Source: Tuctoria greenei (lineage: Eukaryota; Streptophyta; Magnoliopsida; Poales; Poaceae). Taken from it: DNA of 64,000 nucleotides. Positions within the stretch are counted from its first letter, which is position 1; every line of letters begins with the position of its first letter. This document shows, in pieces, positions 32,412-43,912 of the stretch. The DNA lies in the NCBI GenBank assembly GCA_036927565.1, contig JAYESD010000001.1, positions 265,247,560 through 265,311,559 on the forward strand, written 5' to 3'. Below the pieces are notes generated by a model, which was not told the origin of the DNA, made no database searches, and was given only the letters and a program-made list of their open reading frames with translations. Both the position numbers and the translations under genes were made by a program.

Positions 32412-32416
32412 CTGTG

Positions 32417-33200
32417 CTCAACCGGTTCATCTTAAGACTGGTAGAGCGGGCACTACCCTTCTTCAAACTCTTGAGGAAGTCCGGACCATTCCATTGGTCT
32501 GAAGAAACAGAAAAGTCATTTCAAGAGCTTAAACAACTCCTCACCACCCTACCAATTTTGGTAGATCTGAACCCCAGTGAGCCTTTACTGCTTTACATTT
32601 CTGCAACTACGAAAGTTGTAAGCATGGTTCTGGTCGTGGAAAGGACAGACCCCTCCTAGAAGGTCTGGAACTACCTGAAGGCAAGTCTGGGTCCCAGCCC
32701 CCAGTCACGGATCTTTCAAGACAGAGTGCTAGAAGATCAACCTCTCTCATCTGAGGGAGTTTTAATGGCTGTTCAAGAAGATTCGAACCCATCAGGGAGG
32801 GTCCAGGTTGAACAAGAAGAAGTTCTGGACCCCTCAGGGAGGGTTCGGGAAGCTAAACAAGAAGGTATAGACCCCTCTGGGAGGGTCCGAGTTAAAGGAA
32901 AGGAAACTCTGAGCTCCTCCGAAAGAGTCCGGATAGTCCAGTGCCCAGTGTACTTCATCAGCGAAGTACTACACGACGCCAAGACCAGATACATCGAAGT
33001 GCATAAGCTCTTTTACGCAGTTCTAATTGCCTCAAGGAAGCTTCGTCACTACTTCCAAGCCCACAAGATATCAGTGCTAACTTCTTATCCACTGTGTTCT
33101 ATCTTTCATAACCCTAATTGTACTGAGAACATTGCAAAGTAGGCAGCGGAGCTGGCCGAGTTCGATCTCGAATTCGTGTCATGACAAGCTATCAAGAGTC
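32417..33200 (+). pseudogene. R1 RT end and degenerate first RNase H
   Basis: It resumes R1 pol after T1: RFIL-like thumb sequence, then GPFHWSEETEKSFQELKQLL and LLLYISATTKVVSMVLVVE, where the usual catalytic Asp of the Ty3-type RNase H is missing (also missing in R2). A repetitive insert with DPSGRVR units follows (32740-32940), then CPVYFISEVLHDAKTRYIEV and RKLRHYFQAHKISV. Frameshift near 32400-32450 and stops near 32656, 33139 and 33182. Confidence 0.85.
32776..32945 (+). repeat. In-frame tandem repeats with near-palindromic core (R1 pol)
   Basis: Four degenerate units each encode roughly (D/N/S)PSGRVR-x(8-12). The DNA core resembles GACCCCTCTGGGAGGGTCCG, nearly self-complementary. R2 has an equivalent block at 63040-63285. 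Confidence 0.8.
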
Positions 33201-33205
33201 AAGCC

Positions 33206-33883
33206 TTGGCTGACTTCATGGCGGAATGGACTCCCTCTCCATCAAACCTTGGGGGGCCCAGTGAGCAGAAGTCGGAAGCCAAGGTCCCGGTCTTCACCGA
33301 ACCTCACTGGATCCTCTACTACGATGGCTCCATGCAGAAGCAGGGGGCCGGCGATGGAATTCTTCTCCTCGCTCCGACCGGGGAGAAGGTCAAATAAATG
33401 ATTCATATTTACTTCAAGGCAACCAACAACATGGCGGAATATGAAGCTCTCATCTACGGGCTCAAGGTGGCACTATCCTATGGTGTCAAACAGCTATTGG
33501 TGAAGGGTGGTTCGCATCTCATCACAAAACAAGTCAAAGGTGAATGTTGTGCTGCCTATATCCTTGAAGTACAGAGGCTTAAGAAAGACTTCGAAGTCCT
33601 GGATCTCCACCATGTTCAGCATCTTCATAATGCTGAAGCCGATGAACTCTCGACGAAGACTTCAACCGGAGCTCTAGCCCTCGACAGAATCTTCGTACGG
33701 AGGTTATCAAGACCAACAGCTCAGTTTGGCGAACTGAGCGAAGGGGGTGAGACTAGCACCTCGAAGCTGATAGTCTCGGGTGACCGGTTACCATGGCGTC
33801 CACAAAGGGTCGTAGGTGCTGCCGGAAGCTCCGAGGAACCCAGCACGCAAGACTCAGAAGCTCAAGTTGGATCCGATGCATAG
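33206..33883 (+). pseudogene. R1 second (archaeal-type) RNase H
   Basis: WILYYDGSMQKQGAGDGILL begins the domain; KATNNMAEYEALIYGLKVAL carries the catalytic Glu. The third acidic position reads VKGGSHLITKQ (Gly codon 33509-33511) where R2 has VKGDSQLVIKQ, so it is inactivated. A stop (TAA) lies at 33395-33397. Two RNase H modules, the first degenerate, are typical of the Tat lineage. Confidence 0.85.
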
Positions 33884-35095
33884 ATCTCAGAGATTTGGAG
33901 CTACTTGAAAGACAACATCCTTCCTGAAGATGGTGTATCCACTGACCAGATCGTCAGATTGGCTAAAAGATACACGCTGGTAGAAGGGGATCTCTACCGG
34001 TGTGGTGCCAATGACGTCTTAATGCGATGCATTGCAAGGGAAGAAGGTTGCGAGCTCCTCACGGGAATCCATGGAGGCGAGTTTGGGAACCACGCATATT
34101 TCCGCACATTGGTTGGTAAAGCCTTCTGACATGGCTTTTACTAGCCTACAACACTCCAAGATGCAATAGAACTGGTGAAAAAGTGTGAAGGATGCCAGTT
34201 TCACACAAAACAGATTCACACACCGGCTCAATCACTGCAAATGATACCTCGTACATGGCCATTCGCTGTGTGGGGTATGGACATCTTGGGACCATTTCCA
34301 AAATCCGTCAGAGGTTACATGTTCCTGTATGTCGCCATCAACAAGTTCACCAAGTGGCCGAAAGCTACCTCAGTTGTGACAATCAACAAGCAATCGACAA
34401 TCAAGTTCTTGAAGTCCATAATATGCTGGTTTGGACTTCCGAACAAGGTCATAAATGACAATAGAACCCAATTTACAAGTGTTGCATTCCAAGAATATTG
34501 CGAACACCTCGGCATTCAAGTCATCTACGCATCAATAGATATCTCAGCAAGCAATGTCAAGCCGAGAGAGCAAATGCAGAAATTTTAAAGGGACTCAAGA
34601 CGCGCATATATGAGCGCCTGAAAAAGCATGGAGCCAACTGAATCGAAGAGCTTCTGTCTGCACTTTGGGCAAGCAGGACTACATCTAACCGGTCAACTGG
34701 AGAGACACCCTTCTTCTTGGTGTATGGAGCTGAAGCAGTCCTTCCTCCAGAGATCACCATGGGGTTGCTCTGGGTTCGGACCTTTGACAAAGCCGTGCAG
34801 GACCAGCTCCGTCGTGAAGGCCTTGACCTCGTCGACGAGGGAAGGTGTCGAGCAGCTGTTCGGAATGCACGCTATCGCCAAGCGCTCCGGCGCTATCGTC
34901 AAATGCATGTGCGCAACCGACAACTCGAGGAAGGCGATCTGGTGCTGCAGAAAATACTAACTCGCGAAGGAATCAATAAACTTTCCCCTAGCTGGGAAGG
35001 TCCCTTCTGAGTGATTAAAGTATCTCATCCCGGATGCGTTCGCTTGGCAACTGAGGATGGGACTCCGCTTCCTAATCCTTAGAACATCAGGCACC
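33884..35095 (+). pseudogene. R1 integrase (broken)
   Basis: It shows the zinc-binding CEGCQFHTKQIH, core WGMDILGPFPKS (first Asp), VINDNRTQFTS (second Asp), then after a frameshift near 34540 the Glu region (QAERAN in the +1 frame) and VYGAEAVLPPEI. The C-terminal part (RREGLDLVDEGRCRAAVRN, then LEEGDLVLQKI and SPSWEGPF) ends with stops near 35008 and 35080. It would insert element DNA; it is not functional here. Confidence 0.85.
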
Positions 35096-36236
35096 TCCGT
35101 AAGTTTTATACTTAGAATCACGGAGGTGAGTCTGTAATTACACACAATGTATATTATAGAGTCAATATATAGAATCGGGTAGGTCCTCCGGGAGAGCATC
35201 CGGACCCCTCTGGGAGGGTCCGGGAAGCTCAAGTAACACTTGATACAGTCACATTACTAAAAGTGTAGCTACCTGCCCTGGGCTAGTACAAGATGTATAA
35301 CACACTTAGCATGGTCCTGTACCCTAAGTGTGTCCTTGTCTCCCCTATAATCTGGACCTATAATGAAAGACATTGTTGTGTGAAAACAGACTCCACATGT
35401 ATTTATTTTGTACAAGGCTCAATATTTTGAATTATTATTTTTATCCTTCTTGTCTATAATGAAGTTGTGCAACTCTTTCTAAGTTTTAGTCCAAGTTACT
35501 TATATGTGTTACAAGTTATATTGTTAGTTTTTTCGGATCTCCTAAACGCCAAGCCAACATAGGTTCAGAGTGCGCTATCGACTTAGCCTGGTCCTACACC
35601 CTAAGTATGCCACTCTACCTACACCCCGGCAGACCTCAGTAGGGTGAGTACTAAAAAAGCATACGGGTATGGAAAGGTTACATCAATATGCTTGTTATCA
35701 TATTGAATTTCTTTAGATCTAAAACTAAAATAAGAACGATAAGTCACAAACAATTTGTCGACAAGAGGACGAATTTTACTCTTTTTCTTGTCTTTAATGT
35801 ACAGAAAAAACAAAAAACTCATAATGATGGTGGACAACGTCGGACCTATCAAGCTCCGACAACCCCAGGGGGCTCGCCGTCGACGTTCTACGCGCTGATA
35901 GTGGGTGCCGTCGGACCTATCAAGCTCCGAAAACCCCAGGGGGCCCGCCGTCAACGCGACAAAGGGCTTCCGGAAGTATCGGAGTTAAAGACTTCGGACC
36001 TAAAATCTACAAGCTCGAAGCGCTCAAGTCATCAACATACTGTCAAAACCTTTTGGTATATGTTCACAATCAAATTGTCAATATATACCAGGGGGCCAAC
36101 AAGACAAAGCATAATATATTAAAGACAAAGTGAAATTCATGGCAGAAATAGTGGATTTCATTCATTCAAAGTACTGGATTACAAAATCAGGGTTACAACA
36201 AAAGACAAAAGGAAAAGGTCCTATGTATTGGAGGAT
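35096..36236. other. R1 noncoding region between integrase and antisense gene
   Basis: AT-rich with GC islands. It includes a copy of the pol repeat core at 35199-35223 (TCCGGACCCCTCTGG...) and a 47-bp repeat at 35839-35885 and 35910-35956 with GTCGGA...TCCGAC arms. Here transcripts from the sense pol and antisense gene would converge. I see no gene. Confidence 0.65.
35839..35956 (+). repeat. 47-bp direct repeat, 71 bp apart
   Basis: Two copies of GTCGGACCTATCAAGCTCCG... at 35839-35885 and 35910-35956, differing at few positions. The first 20 bases form a 6-bp inverted repeat (GTCGGA/TCCGAC). Confidence 0.8.
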
Positions 36237-39200
36237 CTAAGTCCTGTGGAAAAACGAAGCAACCTTCTCAGCAGCCTCTTGGACACTAGCTTTGGCGGCA
36301 CCCTCCTCTTTGACAATGAGGCCTTCAAAGACTGGATCAAGAGAAAATTGAGGTTCTCGGCTTCTGTAACACGCCAAGACATACTCGGCGATGTTTTTTG
36401 CCAGAGATCTCCCCTCTGTCTCTAGCTGATCCGCGATGACATTACCCATTGCGTCGAGTTTGCTGCCAACAGAGCCAAGTGCCACCAGCGTCTGGTCCAG
36501 CTCTTGCGTTGGGTCCTCCGGGCGTACTGGACTGAAGCCCAGAGGCACAAGGGCCCTGTCCGCACGTCCAAAAATATCCCATATCATCAAGGATTTGGTT
36601 GTTCTCCAGCTCCGCAGTTCCTCCAGTGACCTCCGGGCGACCGCTAGCTCTGAACTGTCCTGAGCGAGGCGCTAAACCGCCTTGGCATGTTGCTTCATAT
36701 TCTCATCTACTTGCTTTTCATGGCCAGCTAGCTCCGTCACTCGGAGGTGGATGCGGTTCTGCCATTCCGCCAGGTCCTTCTCACTGCCTGTCACTTTCCC
36801 TTCTCTGGCGGCAACATCAGCTTCTCTTTTTGAAAGCTCCTACCCCAGTTTCCAGTACTTCTCCTTTTCTTCCGCACTCCACATATCCGATTTCTTAGTA
36901 CAATTTGACAAATTTTGCTCAGCCAAAGTTAATTTCTGGGTGAGCTCCTCCTCTCTCTTCAAAAGATCCTCCTGTTTTTCCAGGAGCTTCTCTTCTCTTG
37001 CATCAAGGTCCGCTCGACGCTTCAGGTGGACCTCGTTTAATTCCTTGAGGTTTTCGTGACACTCATCAGCAGCATCACTCCTTTCCTTGGCTTGCTCAAG
37101 GATATCCTGAGAATTAGCGTCGAGCGCCCTGATGGCGGCTTCCTTCTCTTCCAGCAGTTTGCTCCAGTATTCCATCCGGGCTGTTTTTTTTCTTGACCCA
37201 TTCCTTCTAATCAGCAAGCCTTGTCTGAGTAAGCCTGGTCTCAAAATGGAGCCTGTTGCGCCAACGCCTTAAGGTGTGGCGCTCCTCTTCAAGGACCTTG
37301 ATCTCATGATGGAAGGCGAGCTGAACTTGTCAGAGGCTCGAGCAGGCATTGTCTATGGACAACGCCAAGGGGATAGGCTCCAGACCTGCTGGGGTCATCT
37401 CTGCCAGTTCCAGAGGATTCTCCATAACAAAAATAGGGTCCCACTCTACAAGTGATGTTCCCTGAGCTTTTGCGGCACTAGGGCCGCCCTCGGGGAGCTC
37501 TTCGGCACCCGTAGAGGAATAACCCACTCGGGGAACTTCTACCTCTGCAGCCGACGCTGAAGGTCCTGACGCGGGAACTTCAACTGTTGGCTCCACGGTG
37601 AAGAGCCTGCCTCCGCTTCTTCATGGTGCTCCAGCTCCGACATGGATACCCCCAAAGCAATTACCTCTTGGGCGTTTATTGGAGCTCCATATGGAGCCCC
37701 TACCACCGCCGACTCAGACGCCGGTACATCAGCCAATTCTAGTTCAACAGCTGGAGCTTCAAGCATCTCCAGCTCGAAAACCGGACCTTCAACAATTTCT
37801 GGCCCGAGTTCCAACTACCTCCGACTCAGTGACCAGAGCTTCGATCATCTTCGGTTCAGCGGCCAGGACTTCAACGACTTCCGGCTCAAGGGCTAGACCT
37901 TCTGGCACCACCGGCCCCGTAACAACTTCTGGTGCAAGAACCAGAGTCTCGATAACCTTTGGCTTAGATGCCAGAGCTTCCGACATCTCCAACTCCCGCA
38001 CTGGAGCCCCAGCCTCCAACGCTATTGTCGGTGGTGCAGTTTCAACTTCTTCCTCGTGGTCTGGCGCTACCATAGGAGCTTCTGGCGATGACTCTGAATC
38101 TAGATCCATGACAGCTGGCGCCGGAGCTGCCATTGCCTCAGCCACCACTTGAGGAGGCACGGGGGTTGAAGATGGAGTATCCGTCCACACTGTTTTGGCC
38201 GTTGCGACAGAGGCCAGAGCTTTAGACCCCGACTTTGATGCCCTGCAGTCAAAAAATTAGAAGATTCAAAACATGAAAAAAAATAAGGGTAACAAATCAA
38301 GGTGAAAAAGCAAAGCTTACCTTGGGAAGCTACCGCTCCAATCGGCGCGAAACCTCTTTGCCAGAGGCTCAGAGCAAGATCTTGCCATGGTTGGCATGGA
38401 GGGAGCTCTAAAATGTTGCCCGGAGCCTACCGTCATCGTTGGTGTTGCCCCAGCCGAGGTCTCCCTTGACCAGGAAGAACCTCCGGACCTAGAGCCCCTC
38501 GCTAGCACCGGGACCAGAGTTGACTGTCTGGAGCTAGCGCCCTTTGAAGACGCTTGCACCAGAGGAGGTGTAGCCGCAGAAGATCTCCCTTGCCGGGGAG
38601 AAGGGGCAGTCGAAGATGGAGCAGGCCTGACGGACTTCTTATCGGCGTGCTTCAATTTTCTCTTCCAACTGGAAGATTCGGATGGCTCCTTGCCCTTGCC
38701 CTTGCCGATGTCTTCAACCCTCTGGCTCAGAGCAGGGGTAGTCACCTCTTGAAGCTCTGTGGATTACAACCCTGGAGGTTCGGCGTTTTTCCACCTCACC
38801 AAGGTCATCTAACGGCAACATCTTCCTCCGGAGCTCTCTGCTGATCTCTGGAATCATGTTTAAGGGCAGGAAAGCAGCCGGCGGAGCTAAGGCATCGTTG
38901 TCGATAAGCCCATGCTGAAATTTCTTGAGGTGAAGCTTCAAATCTTCTTCATCCAAGTTGGATTTCAAACTGGTTTCAATCCAGTCGTCATCCATTATGA
39001 TGTTAAAAACCCAGGAGAGCTTCTCCCTCCTCCTCAGCGGAGCCCACTTGTTCACCAAGAAATTTCTGAAGACCATCTGGGGGGTCACTCCACCCTCCAC
39101 ACACTCTCGGATCCTAGCCAGGACAGGGTTGAATACATCCGACAGCTTCGGAACTACATTCCAGGCATCGGTGTCGACGTTGGGGAGTCCTTGGGGCAGC

Positions 39201-39708
39201 TCCAACCTGTCGTGCTCATCCACTGCAATGATGGCCCAGTCCTTCTTCCAATCATCCCATTTGCCGGAGGGGAATGACTTCAAGTACTTGAAGGGGAAGT
39301 TCTTGCGCTTCACAAAGTAGTAGAAGCCAAGAAACTCAGTCCCTTTGTCGGTGGAATGGGCTGTGAAGAAGGTTCGGAACAAGTCGACGCACGGAGGCAC
39401 GCCCACCCACACATCTCACAGAAGTGTACGAAGGTTTCCACGAGTAGGAGGGAGTGCGGGTCGAGGTGATGCAGTTGGAGGTCGTAGAAGTCCAGCAGCA
39501 TCAATATGAAGCTCGAGAAAGGCGGGATTAGTCCCACCATGGCGTACACCGAGAAGTACACCATCTCCCCACGGCGCTCCTTCTTGAAGGGGAGCTTGCC
39601 GACTCAGATCAAGTGGTTGAAGGAGCCGCTGGACCATCCCATGAAGGTCCGGACCTTCATCAGATTGTCCTTGTTCTGGATGTGGCTCTTGGGAAGACCC
39701 AACTCCAT
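36237..39708 (-). pseudogene. R1 antisense gene: PF04195-like domain, linker, coiled coil
   Basis: It reads opposite to R1's gag-pol, from ATG at 39708 (MELGLPKSHIQNKDNLMKV) to TAG at 36237-36239, about 1,130 codons without the intron. Order: N-terminal domain (39560-38760: MVYFSVYAMVGLIPPFSSF, FLGFYYFVKRKNFPFKYLK, WKKDWAIIAVDEHDRLEL), the plant putative gypsy-type transposon domain from memory; Ser/Arg-rich part; intron 38243-38320; Pro/Glu/Ala-rich low-complexity region (38190-37330); long charged coiled coil (37244-36690: REEKLLEKQEDLLKREEEL); conserved C-terminus (SVGSKLDAMGNVIADQLE). Stops near 39605, 38750 and within the linker plus frameshifts break it. The R0 copy shares start, domain order and intron, so the gene is an ancestral part of the family. 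Function unknown. Confidence 0.8.
38243..38320 (-). other. Intron in R1 antisense gene
   Basis: On minus: CCCAAG|GTAAGC at 38320, T-rich tract, TTTTTTGACTGCAG| ending at 38243; 78 bp. Same relative place and almost the same length as R0's intron (14116-14194). Confidence 0.78.
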
Positions 39709-40232
39709 CGGGGCAAAGTGGAGCGAAAGAGGAGAAAGCTAGGCAAAGTTTGGGAGGCTCTGAGCGCGAGTTTGATCGAAAGCGTAAAGATCCCTCAAAC
39801 CGTGCGTACCTTCCTTCTTAAGTAAGCCTCCACAACGCTTGGATAGAAACTGCAACGAGAGCAAGTCTACATTACAAAGAACCTACCCCATCAATGACGA
39901 ATGGGCCCGAGGCCACCCCGACAAAGAGGTCGAGGTTATCACTCCAGGCGAACCGTTGTAATGATGGGTGGCGGGAAACTCAAAGGCGGCTCAGAACTGA
40001 TACAATTTTCGTATTGGGAACCGGCGGCCTTCAATTGCGTGAGATCCGCACTCAAAGATCTCATCTACCGCATTCAAGACAAGCCACTCGGCGATGGTTT
40101 AACCCTAGACCATCGCCGCAATGGTACATTAGAAGACCTTTGAACTTACATTGAGGGAATCAAGGATGGCCCCACCTCCGGTAGAATAACTTAACCCAAA
40201 GGATTTCTCCCAGAGGTGGGCCTGGGGGCCAC
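39709..40232. other. R1 spacer between antisense gene and 3' LTR
   Basis: Corresponds to 12189-12724 in R0. It should contain the antisense promoter. The right end (40210-40231, AGAGGTGGGCCTGGGGGCC) is the polypurine tract next to the 3' LTR. Confidence 0.65.
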
Positions 40233-41039
40233 TGTGGGTACCCTGCGTAATGGGTACCCTAAGATACCGCAGGAATTACAAGAGAGTTACACCTGTCAGA
40301 GTTGAAGGCTTCCTCAGGCCCCACGTGTCACATGGCACTCGACCTGCCTCCTTCATATGGGTAGATCCGGGACTGCCACGTGTAATGTAAGAGTTAAACT
40401 CCCAACATAGGGAAGCTCTGTTGTTGACATGTGTATAATGACCCCAGACCTAACCTCCCGTAAAGGGAAGCTCTGGTGCCGCCACGTGTATAACAGCTCC
40501 GGACCCATCTCACCGCGAAGGGAAGCTCCAGAGCTGCCACGTGTGGATCTTCCGGACCTTACACCAACGGGAATATGGGCGGATCTCCAACAGCACGGAC
40601 GTTCAAGGAACAGTTAAAGCGGCAGTTACAAGACCTGATTACATGTCATTAATGTTGTATTAATGACACACGATCAGTGAGCTGTTAATAGGGGTAACAC
40701 TGCCATTAAGGCACGTTATTGCACTATTAATCACACTTAATATTTCTAGACCATGTATTAGGCTATTGAATATGCCAGGGCCACATGTTGGGCTAGGCAA
40801 ATTTTGTAACGGCCAGTCCTTAGACTATAAAAGGACTGCACCGCACGATACAGAGACATGTAAGCTCATACTGACACCAGCACTACTACAATCCTCAATA
40901 CAACACACACACCCCGCGGAGTAGGGTATTACGCTCAGACGGCCCGAACCACATAAATCTATTGTGTCATCTTCTTGTTTAAGATCTTCGCGCGCCCAAA
41001 CCGATACAAGAACCTCCGCGGGCTACATTCAATAGTACC
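40233..41039 (+). repeat. R1 3' LTR, truncated at its end
   Basis: It begins TGTGGGTACC. G-box-type motifs lie at 40322, 40377, 40428 (CATGTG), 40483 and 40538; TATAAAA lies at 40826-40832. It stops after CATTCAATAGTACC; the final 80 or so bases present in the 5' LTR are missing, and T0 LTR sequence follows. Confidence 0.85.
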
Positions 41040-41735
41040 ACCATAACATCCAACCCATCCACATACCAAGCTTTCTTAGATCACCCATTATCATATCACA
41101 TTAACAATTTCATATTAACCATAATCTCATTAATGCATAATTAAATGGCATAGTTGTTTTCCCATCCCAATTCATTAAGCAAAACAAAGGTAAAAAGTCC
41201 TTCTCGACTCTATACCATGTATTCCAGATGACAAGGGTGGTTAAACAAAGCTAGTAGACTTTCTATCATAGGATTCCCATCTAATTGACACAAGCATGCA
41301 ATTTTGCAAACAAAACATTTATTTCAAAACAGGATCAATATGCTTCAAGGACACATGCCTTGCTCTTGGGATTGGTTCGGGTCAAAGCCTTCAAACTCTT
41401 GGTGCTGTAGATCCTCCATGACACTCTCTAGCGCAAATCTGTCTAATCCGCACAATAAACATACAAGACAAGAAACACAATCAAAGAGTGCACAAATATT
41501 ACTCAATATGACATGACATGCGTGATTAATGCAAATGCAAGGTGGAACTTGTTAAAGAGTTGCTTTTAATCATAACTAACTAGTTCTAATAGATTTTAAC
41601 GAGTTTATACAAGTTCGGATTTGATTCGACCTAATTTTAGAATTAATTCAACAGAAATTAACCAGGGAAAACAGACTAGTCCGCTAGGGACCGGACAAGT
41701 CCGAACTGCGGGAGATCAACAGATTAGGGTTTTCT
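41040..41735 (-). repeat. T0 left LTR, second piece
   Basis: Reverse match to T1's LTR (for example AATTTTGCAAACAAAACATTT against TGTTTGCGAACTTGC near 22340, and the reverse of GGGTTGGATGATATGG near 22606). It ends where the RT fragment starts near 41736, so the LTR start and the end of pol are deleted. Confidence 0.7.
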
Positions 41736-43697
41736 CGATCGACGTAAATCCTTTGTGATCCATCCTTCTTGTCCACAAATAGCACGGGCGCTCCCCAAGG
41801 TGAAGAGCTGGGCCGAATAAAACTCTTCTCTAGTTGCTCTTGAATCTACTTCTTGAGCTCCGCTAATTCCTTAGGAGGCATCCTATACGACCTCTTAGCT
41901 ATAGGTGCAGTTCCAGGTATTAAATCAATAACAAACTCAATGTCTCGATCAGGTGGCATACCTGGCAACTCGTCCAGAGAAACATCAAAAAATCCGCACA
42001 CCACTGGAATCTCGTCAATTGCAGCAGCATCCACGTGATTCAACTCCAACTGCTTCGGTGCGTGTTGAGATGCTTCAAATTCTACGGTGATCCCTTCTTC
42101 ATTGGTCAACTTCACTGTCTTCGTGGCACACTCAATAACTCCATTGTGCTTCCTCAACCAGTTCATACCAAGTATAATGTCCAATCCTTGAGAATCAAAA
42201 ACAATGAGGTTGGCAAAGAAGTCTACCCCCTTATTCTAAGGCTTACTTTTGGACATACTATATTTGTCCTCATCTCTCCTCCAGAAGACTTAACCAATAG
42301 AAAAAACTTCATATGAGAGATAGGAAAACTATGCTTGGCCACATATTTCGATGCAATGAATGAATGTGATGCTCTAGAATCAAACAACATAATCGCGGGG
42401 TTGGAGTTGGCGAGAAACATACCAATGACCACATCATCCGCTTGTTGAGCATCTTCTGTAGATACATGGTTCATGTTGCCACGAGGAAATTCTGCTGTCC
42501 ACGGTTCCCTTGTGGCTGTCCTCCATTGGGTCTTGGGTTTTGCCTCGGTGCATTGCTTCCTCGACCAAGGCTTGACTTAGGGCATTGATGTGCAAAGTGT
42601 CCAACTTCTCCACAAGTATAGCATTTCTTAAATCCACCAGAATTATTAGGACGAGCTTGGTTTTGAGCATTGGCACGAGGAAAGTTGGCACGAGATGCAT
42701 AAGGCATTGGGGGCCTAGGTGCTTGCATGACTGGGCGCTGCTGCACAAACTGAGTTGGGCGCGGTGCAAATCCAGGGCGATAAGATGGCACAAAAGAACT
42801 GAAGTAAGGCGCATTGGGTGGTTCAAAGCGAGGGAGCACATTACTTCCTTGTTGCCGTCCTTGATATGGCGCATTCCTCTTGTTGTCTTGCTCCATCCCA
42901 CAGACCTTGTTCTCCACCACAATTGTTTTGTCCACTAGCTTCTGGAAGTTAGCATAGTCACAATTGAGCAATTGCACTTGGATCTCATTGTTAAGGCCCC
43001 TCATGAACAAATATTGCTTCTGGCTGTCCCGACTAACATCTTCAGGGGCATACCTTGAAAGTTGAGTGAATCTATTGAGATATTCACCCACACTTGATGT
43101 TCCTTGCCTCAAGTTCTCAAATTCTTGTCTCTTCAAAATCATAACACCTTCCGGCACATAATGAGAACGGAAACTCTACTTGAATTCCGCTCAGGTGATC
43201 CTCTCTTGATTCTCGTGAGCATTGCATAAGGGATCCCACCAATCCGCAGCTGCTCCAACTAGTTGATGAGAAGCAAAAAGCACTTTCTCCCGGTCACTGC
43301 ATTAGACAATAGCAAGTTTCTTCTCCACAGACTTGAGCCAATCATCAGCATACATAGGGTCAGCGGCTTGAGCGAAGGTCGGCGGCCTAGTCCTCATGAA
43401 CTCTCCCAACCGATTATGAGGAGGTGGGGGTGGCGGTGGAGGCATGTGGGGCTGATTGTTGACGTTGCCAGCCCGCAGCTGTCCCATAGTATGAATCATG
43501 GTCTGCATGAGTTGGTTCTCCATAGCCAAAAGCTGCTCAGTGTTGATAGCTCCATGAGCAGGTCCTTGTCCGTGGTTATTCTGAGGTGCTCCATTGTTCT
43601 CCTCCTCATCATTAGCATGCCTTTGATTGCGAGTCCTCACCATCTGAAGAAAAGCAAGAGATAAGAATTTAGAAACGTCCCCAACTATATGTATCAA
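41736..43697 (-). pseudogene. T0 gag-protease-partial RT
   Basis: Minus reading: gag start near 43643 (MVRTRNQRHANDEEE), capsid (DDWLKSVEKKLAIV; FENLRQGTSSVGEYLNRFTQLS), zinc knuckle CYTCGEVGHFAHQC, NGGQPQGNRGQQNF, protease LFDSRASHSFIA (the usual Gly of DSG is Arg), IILGMNWLRKHNGVIEC, and RT only to [13 protein letters not shown], after which LTR sequence follows. Frame breaks near 43300 and 43160, 42230, and a stop near 41850. No later RT, RNase H or integrase remains. No extra ORF lies between its leader and gag. Confidence 0.85.
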
Positions 43698-43896
43698 GGA
43701 ATATGAAACTAAGCAACTAGCTACACTAGCCTACGTGGCCATGACAATGCTAAAGCATCCCAAAATCCTCTATTGAGCACACAAGCAAATAATATATAGC
43801 AAACAACACACCAATCAAAAACACATCAATTCCTGAGTGCTCCTATGTGCTCTAAAGTGTCCATTCTATCTAGGTTGCATCGTACGATGAACCTGT

Positions 43897-43909
43897 GGCT
43901 CTGATACCA
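43897..43909 (-). other. T0 primer-binding site (tRNA-iMet)
   Basis: GGCTCTGATACCA on + is TGGTATCAGAGCC on minus, three bases inside the right LTR edge, just as in T1. Confidence 0.88.
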
Positions 43910-43912
43910 ATC

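Larger units (their letters stand above)
16295..41039 (+). mobile_element. R1: Tat/RIRE2-like Ty3/gypsy element with two nested insertions
   Basis: Order: 5' LTR 16295-17122, primer-binding site, gag (split by Cassandra), protease, RT (split by T1 at 21124-32411), degenerate RNase H, second RNase H, integrase (to about 35090), noncoding 35100-36236, antisense gene 39708-36237, 3' LTR 40233-41039. LTRs differ by roughly 10% by eye, so R1 is old. Pol is dead: multiple stops, a YVDD to YVND change and a RNase H Asp to Gly change. The 3' LTR lacks its last 80 or so bases, and no target duplication can be seen. Confidence 0.9.
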
